Translations under genes and position numbers: made by a program
Shown here: positions 23,717 to 33,525 of the stretch, piece after piece
How positions within the stretch are numbered: the stretch's first letter is position 1
Layout of the letters: each line of letters starts with the position of its first letter
DNA from: Acidimicrobiales bacterium
GTDB taxonomy: Bacteria > Actinomycetota > Acidimicrobiia > Acidimicrobiales > JAHWLA01
Direction of reading: 5' to 3'
DNA: 64,000 nucleotides
NCBI GenBank assembly: GCA_035536915.1
Contig: DATLNE010000001.1
Span: 1-64,000, forward strand
Notes under the pieces: model-generated
What the model was told of the DNA's origin: nothing
Databases searched by the model: none
The model's input: only the letters and a program-made list of their open reading frames with translations

Positions 23717-24612
23717 CAGACCCTCCGAACCTCAGGCGTACCGAACAACCCGTAGGGCCGCACCATCAGGATCACGATCATCACCAGGTAGGGCATGACG
23801 CCGTTGAAGCCGTTGCCCAGCCACGGCGCGTACTCGGGCTGGTAGCCCGCCGTGAGCGTCTGCGTAAGGCCGATGATGATGCCGCCGACCACGGCGCCCG
23901 CGGGCGAGTCGAGGCCGCCGAGGATGATGGCCGGAAAGGCGATCAGGGCGATGTACTGGATGTCGGGACGCACGCCGCCGGCGCCGGCGGCCAGCATCAC
24001 GCCCGCCAGCGTCGCCACTGCGCCGGCGATGGCCCACGACAGGGCGAACACCCGCCGGGCCGAGATCCCCTGGGCGATGGCCGCCTCTTGGTCGAAGGCG
24101 GTTGCTCGCATGGCCACGCCCATGCTGGAGTACCGGAAGAACAGGAAGAAGGCGAGCAGGACGACGGCCGCCAGCACGATGGTCCAGATGTCCTTCACGG
24201 CGAAGACCACCTCGCCCGACTTGAGCACCTCGATCCCCCACGGGTCACCGAGGTTCAGGCGGTCGAAGCCCCACACCGCGGTGACCGCCGGGTCGATGAT
24301 CGACAGCAGGCCGATGGTGAGCATGAGCACGGCGAAGGTGGGCTGGCCCACCATCCACCGCAGCACGAAACGTTCGATGGCGGCGCCGAACAAGGCGCAC
24401 GCCACCATGGCCAGCAGGATGCTGAGGTAGAAGGGCACGCCCCAGGTCTGATGGATGTTGTAGGTGAGGTAGCACCCCAGCAGCACCAGACCGCCCTGGG
24501 CGAAGTTGATGACGCCGGTGGCCTTGTAGATGACCACGAACCCCAGCGCCACCAACGCGTACAGCGCACCGATGGCGACGCCCGCGAAACAGAGCTGGAG
24601 GAAGTTCGTCAC
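23716..24612 (-). CDS. livH: Liv-type ABC transporter permease, LivH family
   Basis: A 298-residue permease beginning with GTG at 24612 ([19 protein letters not shown]), with about eight spans. Signatures are VIYKATGVINFAQGG near residue 30, AVAMRATAFDQEAAIAQGI-like coupling segment, and FPAIILGGLDSPAGA. The start overlaps the acyl-CoA synthetase stop by four bases (GTGA), so translation is coupled. With LivM it forms the membrane channel for the ligand delivered by the lipoprotein at 21301-22584. Confidence 0.92.
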   Translation of the reverse strand: MTNFLQLCFAGVAIGALYALVALGFVVIYKATGVINFAQGGLVLLGCYLTYNIHQTWGVPFYLSILLAMVACALFGAAIERFVLRWMVGQPTFAVLMLTIGLLSIIDPAVTAVWGFDRLNLGDPWGIEVLKSGEVVFAVKDIWTIVLAAVVLLAFFLFFRYSSMGVAMRATAFDQEAAIAQGISARRVFALSWAIAGAVATLAGVMLAAGAGGVRPDIQYIALIAFPAIILGGLDSPAGAVVGGIIIGLTQTLTAGYQPEYAPWLGNGFNGVMPYLVMIVILMVRPYGLFGTPEVRRV

Positions 24613-26432
24613 CGGTACATGGCCTCGATGAGGTCGTCGAACTCCTTGGCGATGGCGGAGCGCTTGACCTTCTGCGTCGCCGTCAGCTCGCCTTCTTCGT
24701 GGTCGAGCTCCTTGGGGATGAGCTCGAAGCGCTTGATCGTCTCGACCTGCGCCAGCTCCTTGTTCACCTCGTCGACCACCTCCTGCACCAGCGCCCGCAC
24801 CTCGGGCTTGGTGGTGAGGTCGCGATAGGTCGTGAACGACAAGCGGCGGCGGGTGGCCCAGTCGCCCACGGTGTCGGGCTCCACGCCGATGAGCGCGGTG
24901 AGGTACTTGCGCCGGTCGCCGATGACGACGGCCTCGCGGATGTAGGGCGACACCTTCAGCCGGTTCTCGATCTCCGACGGCGAGATGTTCTTGCCGCCCG
25001 CGGTGATGATGATGTCCTTCTTGCGGTCGGTGATCTTGAGGAAGCCGTCGTCGTCGAGCACGCCCACGTCGCCGGTGTGGAGCCAGCCTTCGGCATCGAC
25101 GGTCTCGCGGGTGGCGGCCTCGTTCTTGAAGTAGCCGATGAAGACGCCCGCACCCCGCACCAGGATCTCGCCGTCGTCCGCGATCTTGAGCTCGACGCCG
25201 GGAAGGGCCTTGCCCACGGTGCCGATCTTCACCCGGTCGTCGGGGGTGTAGGTGGCGAGCGCCGTGCCCTCGGTCTGGCCGTAGCCCTCGCGCACGGGAA
25301 CGCCGAGGGCCCAGAAGAACTCCAGCACCTGCGGCGCGATCGGCGCCGCACCCGACAGCGCCACGCGCACCCGGCCCAGCCCGAGCTTCTGGCGCAACGA
25401 CCGGAACAGCAGCAGCCACCCCAGCCCGTAGACGAGCTTGTCGAGCGGGTTGAGCTTGCCGTTCATGCGCTTGCGGGCCAGGCGCGACCCTTGCTTGATC
25501 CAGAACCTGTAGTTGGCCCGCTTGAGCCAACTGGCGTCGTTCATGCGGATCTGGATGCCGGCCAGCATCTTCTCCCACACCCGGGGCACGCCCAGGAAGA
25601 ACGTGGGCTGCACCTCTTGCAGGTCGCTCATGAACGACTCGCCGCCCTCGCCGAAGTTCACGATGTAGCCCGCAGCCAAGGCGTCGATGGCCGACGTGAG
25701 GCGCTCGGCGATGTGGCACAGCGGCAGGTACGACAGCACTTCGTCGTCGGTTCGAGGCTCGTAGACCTTCGAGACCACCTCGGCCGCGGCCATGAGGTTG
25801 GCGTGCGAGATCAATGCGCCCTTGGGCGGGCCGGTGGTGCCCGAGGTGTAGACGATGACGGCAGGCTCGGTGGGGTCGAGGGCGCTGACCCGGTCGAGCC
25901 ATTCGCTCGTCTCGCGCCGGCCCCCCAACTGCTCGACCTCGGCGAACGTCATGAGCATGGGGTCGTCGAGCTCGCGCACGCCGCGGGTGTCGATCACCAC
26001 GATCTTGCGGAGGTCGGGCAGGTTCTTGCGGACCGCCAGCGCCTTGTCGAGCTGCTCTTCGTCCTCGGCGATGAGCACCACCGACTCGGAATGGCTCAGC
26101 AGGTACTCCACCTCGGCGGCCGGGCTGGTGGGGTACACGCCGACGGTGACGGCGCCGATGCCTTGGATGCCCATGTCGGCCAGCATCCAGGCCGGGCGGT
26201 TCTCACTGTGGATGGCCACCCGGTCGCCGGGCTGCACGCCGAGCTCCAGCAGGCCGAGGCCGACGCGGGCGGCGCGGGTGAGGTACTCGTCCCACGTGTA
26301 CTCCCGCCAGCGGCCCAGGTCCTTCTTGCGCAAGGCAACGGCGGTGGGCCGTTCGCCCGCCCGCTGCACGAGGAGGCCGGGCAGCGACGTGGCGGTGGCG
26401 AGCGTGCGGGGCGTGTCGACGGTCGCAGTCAA
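24609..26432 (-). CDS. Long-chain acyl-CoA synthetase / AMP-forming ligase embedded in the liv operon
   Basis: A 607-residue adenylate-forming ligase. Visible motifs are A3 [14 protein letters not shown]5 [11 protein letters not shown]7 LHTGDVG, A8 [18 protein letters not shown] and the C-terminal lysine region (TATQKVKRS). The length and the long insertion before A5 match FadD15-type long-chain ligases. A TTG start at 26432 is inferred: AAGGAG lies ten bases upstream and the codon overlaps the livG stop (TTGA). The product would activate a carboxylic acid, presumably the one imported by this transporter, to its CoA thioester. Confidence 0.9.
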   Translation of the reverse strand: MTATVDTPRTLATATSLPGLLVQRAGERPTAVALRKKDLGRWREYTWDEYLTRAARVGLGLLELGVQPGDRVAIHSENRPAWMLADMGIQGIGAVTVGVYPTSPAAEVEYLLSHSESVVLIAEDEEQLDKALAVRKNLPDLRKIVVIDTRGVRELDDPMLMTFAEVEQLGGRRETSEWLDRVSALDPTEPAVIVYTSGTTGPPKGALISHANLMAAAEVVSKVYEPRTDDEVLSYLPLCHIAERLTSAIDALAAGYIVNFGEGGESFMSDLQEVQPTFFLGVPRVWEKMLAGIQIRMNDASWLKRANYRFWIKQGSRLARKRMNGKLNPLDKLVYGLGWLLLFRSLRQKLGLGRVRVALSGAAPIAPQVLEFFWALGVPVREGYGQTEGTALATYTPDDRVKIGTVGKALPGVELKIADDGEILVRGAGVFIGYFKNEAATRETVDAEGWLHTGDVGVLDDDGFLKITDRKKDIIITAGGKNISPSEIENRLKVSPYIREAVVIGDRRKYLTALIGVEPDTVGDWATRRRLSFTTYRDLTTKPEVRALVQEVVDEVNKELAQVETIKRFELIPKELDHEEGELTATQKVKRSAIAKEFDDLIEAMYR

Positions 26433-27213
26433 TTGAGGTCCGCTCCTTCCGCACCGGCGCCGAGGTAGGCCTCGATGACCCGGGGGTCGGCCTGTACTTC
26501 GGCGGGCGAGCCCGAGGCGATGACGAGGCCGAAGTCGAGCACCATCACCCGGTCGGCGATGTCCATGACCATGTGCATGTCGTGCTCGACCAGGACCATG
26601 GAGGTGCCCAGCTCCTCTTTCACCTCGAGGATGTAGCGGGCCATGTCCTCGGTCTCTTCCAGGTTCATGCCCGCCACCGGCTCGTCGAGCAGCAGCAGCT
26701 TGGGGTCCATGGCCAGTGCCCGGCCCAGCTCGATGCGCTTCTGGATGCCGTAGGGCAGCGACCCCACGTGGCTGCGCCGATAGGGCGCCAACTCCAGCAG
26801 GTCGATGATCTCCTCCACCCGGCGGCGGTGGGCGACCTCTTCCCGTCTCGCCCGGCCCAGCCACAACGCGCCGGAGAAGAAGCCGGTGCGCATGAGGATG
26901 TGGCGGCCCAGCATGAGGTTGTCGACCACGTCGAGGTTCACGAACAGGCCGAGGTTCTGGAAGGTGCGGGCGATGCCGAGGGCGGCGGTGGCGGCGGGCC
27001 GCTTGCCCATGAGCTCGGTGCCCTCCAGCCGAATGGAGCCCTCCTGCGGGCGGTACACCTGGTTGAGGCAGTTGAAGATCGACGTCTTGCCTGCGCCGTT
27101 GGGGCCGATGACGGCGAAGAGCTCGCCGGGGTCGACGGTGAAGCTCACGTCGGCCAAGGCGGTGACGCCGCCGAAGCGCAGGGTGAGGTGCTCGACCTCC
27201 AGCAGCGGAGTCA

Positions 27214-27214
<1 letters not shown>
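26429..27214 (-). CDS. livG: Liv-type ABC transporter ATPase, LivG family
   Basis: A 261-residue ATPase with Walker A GPNGAGKTS, signature SLPYGIQKR, Walker B LLLLDEPVAGMN and switch His in VEHDM. The LPYG signature and the insertion between Walker A and signature mark the LivG branch. The GTG at 27214 overlaps the livF stop by one base (TAGTG) with GGAG seven bases upstream; an in-frame GTG at 27226 is the alternative. Together with LivF it powers import. Confidence 0.92.
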
Positions 27215-28029
<815 letters not shown>

Positions 28030-28090
28030 CCAATGGGCATCCTTGCACGCGTCGAGCGATTTCTTGTGTCGCCCGTCACACTTTCTTACC

Positions 28091-29095
28091 TCAGCGGTGC
28101 GCCCCCATGAACATCACCTTCAGGGACTCGAACGCCTCGAGGCATTTGCCCGCTCCGAGCACCACGCACTCCAGCGGGGCGTCGACCAAGTGGACGGGGA
28201 TGGCCGTCTCCTGCGCCAACCGACGATCGAGGCCTCGCAGCATGCCGCCACCCCCGACCAGGTGGATGCCCTGCACGATCAAGTCCTGGGCCAGCTCCGG
28301 CGGGGCTTGGCCGAGGCACTGGATGACCGAGTCGACGATGGCGCCCACTTGTTCCTCGATGGCCAGGCGCACTTCCTCGGGCGACAGGATCACGTTCTTG
28401 GGCAGGCCGGTCATGAGGTCGCGGCCCCGCACCTCGGCCTTCACCTCGTCCTCGGTCGGGTAGGCGCTGCCGATGGCGACCTTGATCTCCTCGGCCGTGC
28501 GCTCGCCGATGGCGATGCCGTACTCGCGGCGCACGTATGTCTGGATCGACGCATCGATGTCGAAGCTGCCCACCCGGATGGCCTGCAGGGCCACGATGCC
28601 GCCGAGGGAGATGACCGCGGTCTCGCTGGTGCCGCCGCCGATGTCGACGACCATGTTGCCGAGCGGCTCGTGGATGGGCAGGCCCGCGCCGATGGCGGCC
28701 GCCATGGGCTGGCCGATGAGCTGGGCGTCGGCCGCGCCCGCCCGCCGCGCTGCTTCCTCGACGGCGCGGCGCTCCACCTCGGTGATGGCCGACGGCACGC
28801 AGATGACGACGCGGGGCCGGTTGAACCGGTTGACGCCGCTGCGCTTGAGCAGCAGGCGGATCATGCGCTGCGTGATGTCGAAGTCGGTGATAGCGCCCTT
28901 GCGCAAGGGGCGGACGGCCTGGATGTAGCCCGGCGTGCGGCCGATCATCTGCCAGGCCTCGTGGCCCATGGCCAGCACGTCCTGGGTCTTGGTGTTGAGG
29001 GCGATGACGGTGGGCTCGTTGAGCACGATGCCCTGCCCGCGCGCGTACACGAGCGTGTTGGCGGTGCCCAGGTCGATGGCGAGGTCCCTAGCCAG
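28091..29095 (-). CDS. mreB: Rod-shape-determining protein MreB/Mbl, apparent CTG start
   Basis: An actin-like ATPase. From CTG at 29095 it is 334 residues, normal for MreB, and opens ARDLAIDLGTANTLVYARG, the conserved phosphate-1 loop. The first ATG/GTG/TTG in frame (GTG 29050) would delete that loop. Further motifs are phosphate-2 VVDIGGGTSETAVI and the adenosine loop LVGGGGMLRGLD. The CTG overlaps the upstream gene's TAG, with GGGAG about ten bases before it, so translational coupling is likely. It directs cell-wall synthesis at the membrane. No mreC or mreD is adjacent. Confidence 0.9.
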   Translation of the reverse strand: MARDLAIDLGTANTLVYARGQGIVLNEPTVIALNTKTQDVLAMGHEAWQMIGRTPGYIQAVRPLRKGAITDFDITQRMIRLLLKRSGVNRFNRPRVVICVPSAITEVERRAVEEAARRAGAADAQLIGQPMAAAIGAGLPIHEPLGNMVVDIGGGTSETAVISLGGIVALQAIRVGSFDIDASIQTYVRREYGIAIGERTAEEIKVAIGSAYPTEDEVKAEVRGRDLMTGLPKNVILSPEEVRLAIEEQVGAIVDSVIQCLGQAPPELAQDLIVQGIHLVGGGGMLRGLDRRLAQETAIPVHLVDAPLECVVLGAGKCLEAFESLKVMFMGAHR

Positions 29096-29258
29096 GCTTC
29101 GACTCCCGTTCCCCCTCGGGCGCCAGCGCCCGTAGTTCGCGGCTGAACTCGGTGATGCCCGACTCGAGCGAGCGGGGCTTGCTGTGGCGGTACCACAGGA
29201 TCACCGAGCCCAAGATGCTGAGCCCCAGGGCGATGAGCAGGTAGAGCAGGTTGCTCAT
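29088..29258 (-). CDS. Small single-span membrane protein
   Basis: A 56-residue protein with one span (SNLLYLLIALGLSILGSVIL) then a cytoplasmic charged tail ending ESKPG. The start overlaps the moaE stop by four bases (ATGA) and the stop overlaps the putative mreB CTG start. The gene is thus wedged between moaE and mreB in a continuous translational unit. Function unknown. Its position suggests a membrane partner of MreB or only a coupling element. Confidence 0.65.
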   Translation of the reverse strand: MSNLLYLLIALGLSILGSVILWYRHSKPRSLESGITEFSRELRALAPEGERESKPG

Positions 29259-29731
29259 CGGGTCGAGACCTCTTCGACGTCGTTGGCGCCGGTCCCCCAG
29301 TCGGCGCCGCCTTCCCACGTTTCCTTCTTCCAGATGGGGACGGTGTGCTTGAGCGTGTCGATGCACCAGCGGCCTGCCTCGAACGCCTCCCCCCGATGGG
29401 GGGTGCTGACGGCGACCACGACCGACACGTCGGTCAGGTGGAGGAGGCCGGTGCGGTGCAACAGGGCGATGCGGCCCACGTCGGGCCAGCGGGTGCGGGC
29501 CTCCGCGGCGATGGCCTGCATGCGGGCTTCGGCCTCCTCCGCGTAGGCCTCGTACTCCAGCGACGTGACCCCTGAGCGGCCCTCGGCGTGGTCGCGCACG
29601 GTGCCTGCGAACACGACGTAGGCGCCGCAGTAAGGCTTGGGCACCCAGGCCGCGACGGCGGCGACGGGAAGTTCGTGGGCCGTCAGCCCGATCCAGTCGT
29701 CCGCCTGCCGAGGTGCATCCACACCCCTCAT
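29255..29731 (-). CDS. moaE: Molybdopterin synthase catalytic subunit MoaE
   Basis: A 158-residue protein that, with the thiocarboxylated MoaD, inserts two sulphurs into cyclic pyranopterin to make molybdopterin. Conserved elements are GAYVVFAGTVRD, LEYEAYAEEAE, the STPHRGEAF loop with Arg113, and catalytic lysines Lys128 (DTLKHTVPIWKKE) and Lys135/136. MoaD is not next to it. The modABC molybdate importer 29 kb away shows that the cell uses molybdenum cofactor. Confidence 0.92.
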   Translation of the reverse strand: MRGVDAPRQADDWIGLTAHELPVAAVAAWVPKPYCGAYVVFAGTVRDHAEGRSGVTSLEYEAYAEEAEARMQAIAAEARTRWPDVGRIALLHRTGLLHLTDVSVVVAVSTPHRGEAFEAGRWCIDTLKHTVPIWKKETWEGGADWGTGANDVEEVSTR

Positions 29732-29787
29732 GGTACGAGGGTTGCCCGACCCTTCGTGGGAGGAAGCGGTCGGTATCCTTCGTCGCC

Positions 29788-30924
29788 ATGGAGCTCGACG
29801 ACGGACTCGGCGACGACGAGCCCGTACCCCCGCTGCTCCCGCCCGACGACCGGCTGTGGCGGCACCCCTCGGAGATTGCCTCCCATCCGCCCGTTCGGCG
29901 GCGGTCTCGACGGGAGGCCCGCATGTGGCCGTCCACCCTGTTGGCCGGGGTCATCGGGGCGTTGTTGGCCACCGGCGTGCTGACCGTGACGGGCTTGCTG
30001 GGCGCTCGCACGTCGACCATCCGCACCGTCGTGCAGCGGGAGTCGACGCAGGTGCTGGGAGTCACGCCCGGCGCCGGGATCGTGGAGATCGCCGATCGCA
30101 CCCGCCCCGCGGTGGTCGAGCTGCGCAAGGTGGGCGAGGCGGCTGTCCTCGGCGCAGGTGTCGTGTACCGCAGCGACGGGTGGGTGGTCACCAACCACCA
30201 AGTGGTCGAAGGGCTGCCCGAGGTGGCGGTGGTACTGGGCGACGGGCAGGTGCAGACCTCGCCGGTCGTCGGCCGCGACCCCGAGACCAACATCGCCGTG
30301 ATCAAGGTGCCGCGCACGGGCATGGCCACGGCGACGATGGGCTCGGTGGCCACGCTGAAGCCCGGGCAGGTGACCGTGGTCGTCGGCAACTCGCTGTCGG
30401 TGGGGGTCATCTCGGCGCTGGGACGAGAGGTGCGGGTACCCAACGGCGCCTTGCTGCTCGACATGATCCAGACCGACGTGCGGGTCGACCCCGCCTCTGC
30501 GGGCGGGCCGCTGGTCGACTCCTCGGGCGCGGTGATCGGCGTGACCGCTCGCCTCGACGGCGGTTATGCCACGCCCGTCGACGTTGCCCGCGACGTGGCC
30601 GAGCAACTTATGTCGACAGGCCGGGTCGTACACGCCTGGCTCGGGGTCGACGGTGACGACATGTCGGCGGGCGACGCGGCCAAGGTCGGCATCGACGGCG
30701 GCGCGCTGGTGCGGCGAGTGCGGGCGGGCAGTCCCGCCGCCGCCGTGGGGTTGCGGCCTGGCGACGTGATCGTGTCGGTCGACGGCACCACCATCGAGTC
30801 GATGAGCGCCTTGAAGGTGCTGCTGCGCTCACGCCGGCCGGGACAAGCCGTCGACATCACCTACATCCGCGACAAGTCCCACCACCGGGCCGTCGCCACC
30901 CTCACGCCGCGGCCGACTGCTTAA
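29788..30924 (+). CDS. HtrA-like protein with all three catalytic positions replaced (pseudoprotease)
   Basis: A 378-residue protein: a cytoplasmic N-terminus, one span (about 48-70), a trypsin-like domain (about 95-285) and a PDZ domain (290-375, GLRPGDVIVSVDGT). Relative to HtrA the triad is gone. TNAHVV reads TNHQVV with Gln138 at the His position, TDLAV reads TNIAV with Asn168 for Asp, and GNSGGPL reads ASAGGPL with Ala238 for Ser. The fold is otherwise well kept, so this is probably a binding or regulatory protein. A TATCCT box eight bases before the ATG suggests a leaderless mRNA. It converges on the epimerase gene with overlapping stops. Confidence 0.88.
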   Translation: MELDDGLGDDEPVPPLLPPDDRLWRHPSEIASHPPVRRRSRREARMWPSTLLAGVIGALLATGVLTVTGLLGARTSTIRTVVQRESTQVLGVTPGAGIVEIADRTRPAVVELRKVGEAAVLGAGVVYRSDGWVVTNHQVVEGLPEVAVVLGDGQVQTSPVVGRDPETNIAVIKVPRTGMATATMGSVATLKPGQVTVVVGNSLSVGVISALGREVRVPNGALLLDMIQTDVRVDPASAGGPLVDSSGAVIGVTARLDGGYATPVDVARDVAEQLMSTGRVVHAWLGVDGDDMSAGDAAKVGIDGGALVRRVRAGSPAAAVGLRPGDVIVSVDGTTIESMSALKVLLRSRRPGQAVDITYIRDKSHHRAVATLTPRPTA

Positions 30925-31859
30925 CGGCGGCGAGCCTTGCGGCGCAGCAGGGCGACGACGCCGGCCACCAAGCCGACGCCGGCGGCGGCCGTCACGCCCA
31001 ACGCCACCTCTTGGCGACGGCGGGGGCTGATCTCCAGCTTCGACCCTTCGCCCGTCAGGACGTAGGCCTCCTCGTTGGTGTGCTCGGCCTTCCAGCCTGC
31101 GGCCACCAACCGGTCGTTGGCCACCACCCACGGGTGGCGTGTGTAGGGCTCCACGCCCGGCACCGGCCGGGCCGCCGACAATGCTCGCCACGCCGCGTGC
31201 AGCGGCCGCGACACCCGTTCGGGCAACGCCAGCCGGGCCGTCCCGCCCGCCAGCGCCCGCGCCGTCTCGTCGGGCACCCACCCGTCGGGCGCCACGTTGT
31301 AGGCGCCGTCGAGCCCGGTGCGCAGGGCGAACAGCACGGCGGAGCACAGGTCGTCGATGTGCAGGAACTGCACCGGACGCGCTGCTTCGGCGGGCCGGAA
31401 CCCGACGGTGCCCGCCAACGCCCGCGACAGCGACAGGTCGGCGCCCGGGCCCACGCACACGGTCGGCCGCAGCACGCAGACGACGGTGCCGGGATGGTCG
31501 TCCTTCCACTCGGCCGCCAGCCGCTCGGCCTCGGCCGTTGTCACCGCGGGCTCGAAGCCGGGATTGGGCCGCAACGGCGCGTCCTCCGACAACGGCACCG
31601 GGTTGTCGGGCCAGGCTCCGTAGACGGTGGCGCTCGACAGGAAGACCAGCACCCGCACCGATGCGTCGCCTGCCGCGTCGAGCACGGGCCGCAGGTCGCC
31701 CGACAGGTGGACGACCGCATCGACGCCGTGGAGGCGCTGTTTCAAGTCGTCGGCCTCGTCGATCGACACCACGGCGCTCACGCCGGGGTCGTCCTGCAGC
31801 TCGGCGGCCACTCGCCGCCCCAATCCGGTGCCCGCCCCCGTGACGGCAATCGTGCGCAT
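30921..31859 (-). CDS. NAD-dependent epimerase/dehydratase (extended SDR) with a C-terminal span
   Basis: A 312-residue protein. The nucleotide-binding loop GAGTGLGRR is close to the extended SDR GxxGxxG; VDAVVHLSG and FLSSATVYG follow. The catalytic YxxxK is not evident: after the SS-A-TVYG strand the expected Tyr/Lys pair is replaced by TTAEAERLAAEWK. The C-terminal 25 residues form a membrane span ending in RRKARRR, unusual for this family. Substrate unknown; it may be a non-catalytic or altered enzyme at the membrane. It is convergent with the pseudoprotease gene. Confidence 0.75.
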   Translation of the reverse strand: MRTIAVTGAGTGLGRRVAAELQDDPGVSAVVSIDEADDLKQRLHGVDAVVHLSGDLRPVLDAAGDASVRVLVFLSSATVYGAWPDNPVPLSEDAPLRPNPGFEPAVTTAEAERLAAEWKDDHPGTVVCVLRPTVCVGPGADLSLSRALAGTVGFRPAEAARPVQFLHIDDLCSAVLFALRTGLDGAYNVAPDGWVPDETARALAGGTARLALPERVSRPLHAAWRALSAARPVPGVEPYTRHPWVVANDRLVAAGWKAEHTNEEAYVLTGEGSKLEISPRRRQEVALGVTAAAGVGLVAGVVALLRRKARRR

Positions 31860-31877
31860 GCGACCTACCATGCCCCT

Positions 31878-33038
31878 GTGAGCACCCCCGGTCCACTCGG
31901 CGGCGGCAATCCGTTCGAGGGCCTTCCCATCTTCGGCGACCTGGCCAGGCTCTTCATCAGCTCCGGGCCCGTGCACTGGGAGATCGCCCGGCAGATGGCG
32001 CAGTACCTCGCCGTGGGCACCGAGCCCGAGGCCAACGTCGAGCCACTCCAGCGCATTCGGCTGGAAGAACTGGTGCGGGTGGCCGACCTGCACGTGGCCA
32101 CCACCACGGGGCTGACCGACGGCATCCTCAAGGCCGAGGTGGTGGGCAAGGCCGAGTGGGCCTCTCGCACGCTGCGCGACTACACCACGCTGCTGGAACG
32201 GCTGGCCTCCGGCTTGGCGGCGGTGCCCGACGGCGAGCCGACCGACGCCACGCCCGACTTCCTCGGCAACCTGGGCCAGGTGCTCGGCCCGGTGATGATG
32301 GGCTTCCAGGCGGGCTCCATGGTGGGCCACCTGGCCCAACGAGCCTTCGGCCAATACGACCTGCCCATCCCCCGCCCGGCGTCGGCCACCATCGTGTTGG
32401 TGCCCGCCAACATCGACGCCTTCGCGGCCGACTGGAGCCTGCCCGTCGACGACTTGCGGCTGTGGGTCTGCCTCAACGAGGTGGCCCACCACGCCGTGCT
32501 CAACCGCCCCCACGTGCGGGCTCGGCTGGAAGAGCTGCTGACCGCCTACGTATCGGGCTTCCGCCCCGAGGCCGCCGCTTTCGACGACCGCTTCGGCGCC
32601 TTCGACCCCACCGACCCGAGCTCGTTCCAAGCGGCCATGGCCGACCCGGAATCGGTGCTCGGCGCCATCCAGAGCGACGAGCAGCGCCGGCTCCTGCCCC
32701 GCATCGAGGCGGTGACTGCAGCCGTCGAGGGCTACGTCGACCACGTCATGGACAGCGTCGGCCGTGGCCTGGTGGGGTCCTACGGATCGCTCAGCGAAGC
32801 GCTCAAACGACGGCGGGTGGAACGGGGCGAAGGCGACCGCTTCGTCGAGCACCTCTTCGGCCTGGAGTTGGGCCAGCCCCAGTACGACCGGGGCGCGGCC
32901 TTCGTGCGCGGCGTGCTGGAACGGGCGGGCGACGAGGGGCTCTCGCGCTTGTGGGAGTCGGAGCGCACGCTGCCCACCCCGGCCGAGGTCGACGCCCCCG
33001 GCCTGTGGCTGGAGCGGATCAGCTTCCCCGAGGAATGA
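31878..33038 (+). CDS. DUF2342 zinc-dependent metalloprotease-like protein with a degraded HExxH motif
   Basis: A 386-residue protein starting at GTG 31878. The fold signatures of the DUF2342 / F420-associated hydrolase family are present: GNPFEGLPIFGDLA, MGFQAGSMVGHLAQRAFGQYDLP and PTPAEVDAPGLWLER. The zinc motif expected as HEVxH reads NEVAHH: Asn200 replaces the first His, while Glu201, His204 and His205 remain. One base (CAC to AAC) explains the change. Whether activity survives is unknown. The 3' end overlaps the convergent phosphodiesterase gene by 20 bases. Confidence 0.82.
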   Translation: MSTPGPLGGGNPFEGLPIFGDLARLFISSGPVHWEIARQMAQYLAVGTEPEANVEPLQRIRLEELVRVADLHVATTTGLTDGILKAEVVGKAEWASRTLRDYTTLLERLASGLAAVPDGEPTDATPDFLGNLGQVLGPVMMGFQAGSMVGHLAQRAFGQYDLPIPRPASATIVLVPANIDAFAADWSLPVDDLRLWVCLNEVAHHAVLNRPHVRARLEELLTAYVSGFRPEAAAFDDRFGAFDPTDPSSFQAAMADPESVLGAIQSDEQRRLLPRIEAVTAAVEGYVDHVMDSVGRGLVGSYGSLSEALKRRRVERGEGDRFVEHLFGLELGQPQYDRGAAFVRGVLERAGDEGLSRLWESERTLPTPAEVDAPGLWLERISFPEE

Positions 33039-33525
33039 CCACGATGCGATGGGCGGCCACCCGGCCGTCGTCGAGCTCCAACACCCCGTAGGTGTGGTCG
33101 GGCTGGGCCCGCCGCTCGGTGGCCGAACCCGGGTTGAACAGCAACTGCCCGTCGATGCCGGGCCGGTCCCACGGGATGTGGCTGTGGCCGAACACGACGA
33201 CGTCGGCGTCCGGGAACAGCCGCCGCATGCGGCCCTCACGGCCGGTGGACGGCCCGCTGTCGTGCACCATCGCCACCCGCACGTCGTCGAGGTCGAGCAC
33301 CGTGCGCTCGGGCAGGTGCGACAAGGCGGGGTCGAGGTCGTTGTTGCCGAGCACGGCGTGCACGGGCGCGAACCCCGACAACTCGTGCACCAGGTCGGCC
33401 GTGACGATGTCGCCTGCGTGCAGCACGGCGTCGGCCCGCGCCAACTCGTCGTAGACCTCGTCGGGCAGCCGCTTGCGCAGGCCGGGGCGCAGGTGGGTGT
33501 CGGACAGGACGAGGACGCGCATCAT
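33019..33525 (-). CDS. YfcE-type metallophosphoesterase
   Basis: A 168-residue phosphodiesterase with the full metal-binding series: SDTHLRPG near residue 9, GDIVTAD, GNND, and VFGHSHIPWDRPG near 117, then FNPGS. These match the YfcE/MJ0936 class active on phosphodiesters with Mn or Ni. The ATG at 33525 overlaps the MFS transporter stop by four bases, so the two form an operon. The cellular substrate is not known for this class. Confidence 0.9.
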   Translation of the reverse strand: MMRVLVLSDTHLRPGLRKRLPDEVYDELARADAVLHAGDIVTADLVHELSGFAPVHAVLGNNDLDPALSHLPERTVLDLDDVRVAMVHDSGPSTGREGRMRRLFPDADVVVFGHSHIPWDRPGIDGQLLFNPGSATERRAQPDHTYGVLELDDGRVAAHRIVVIPRGS

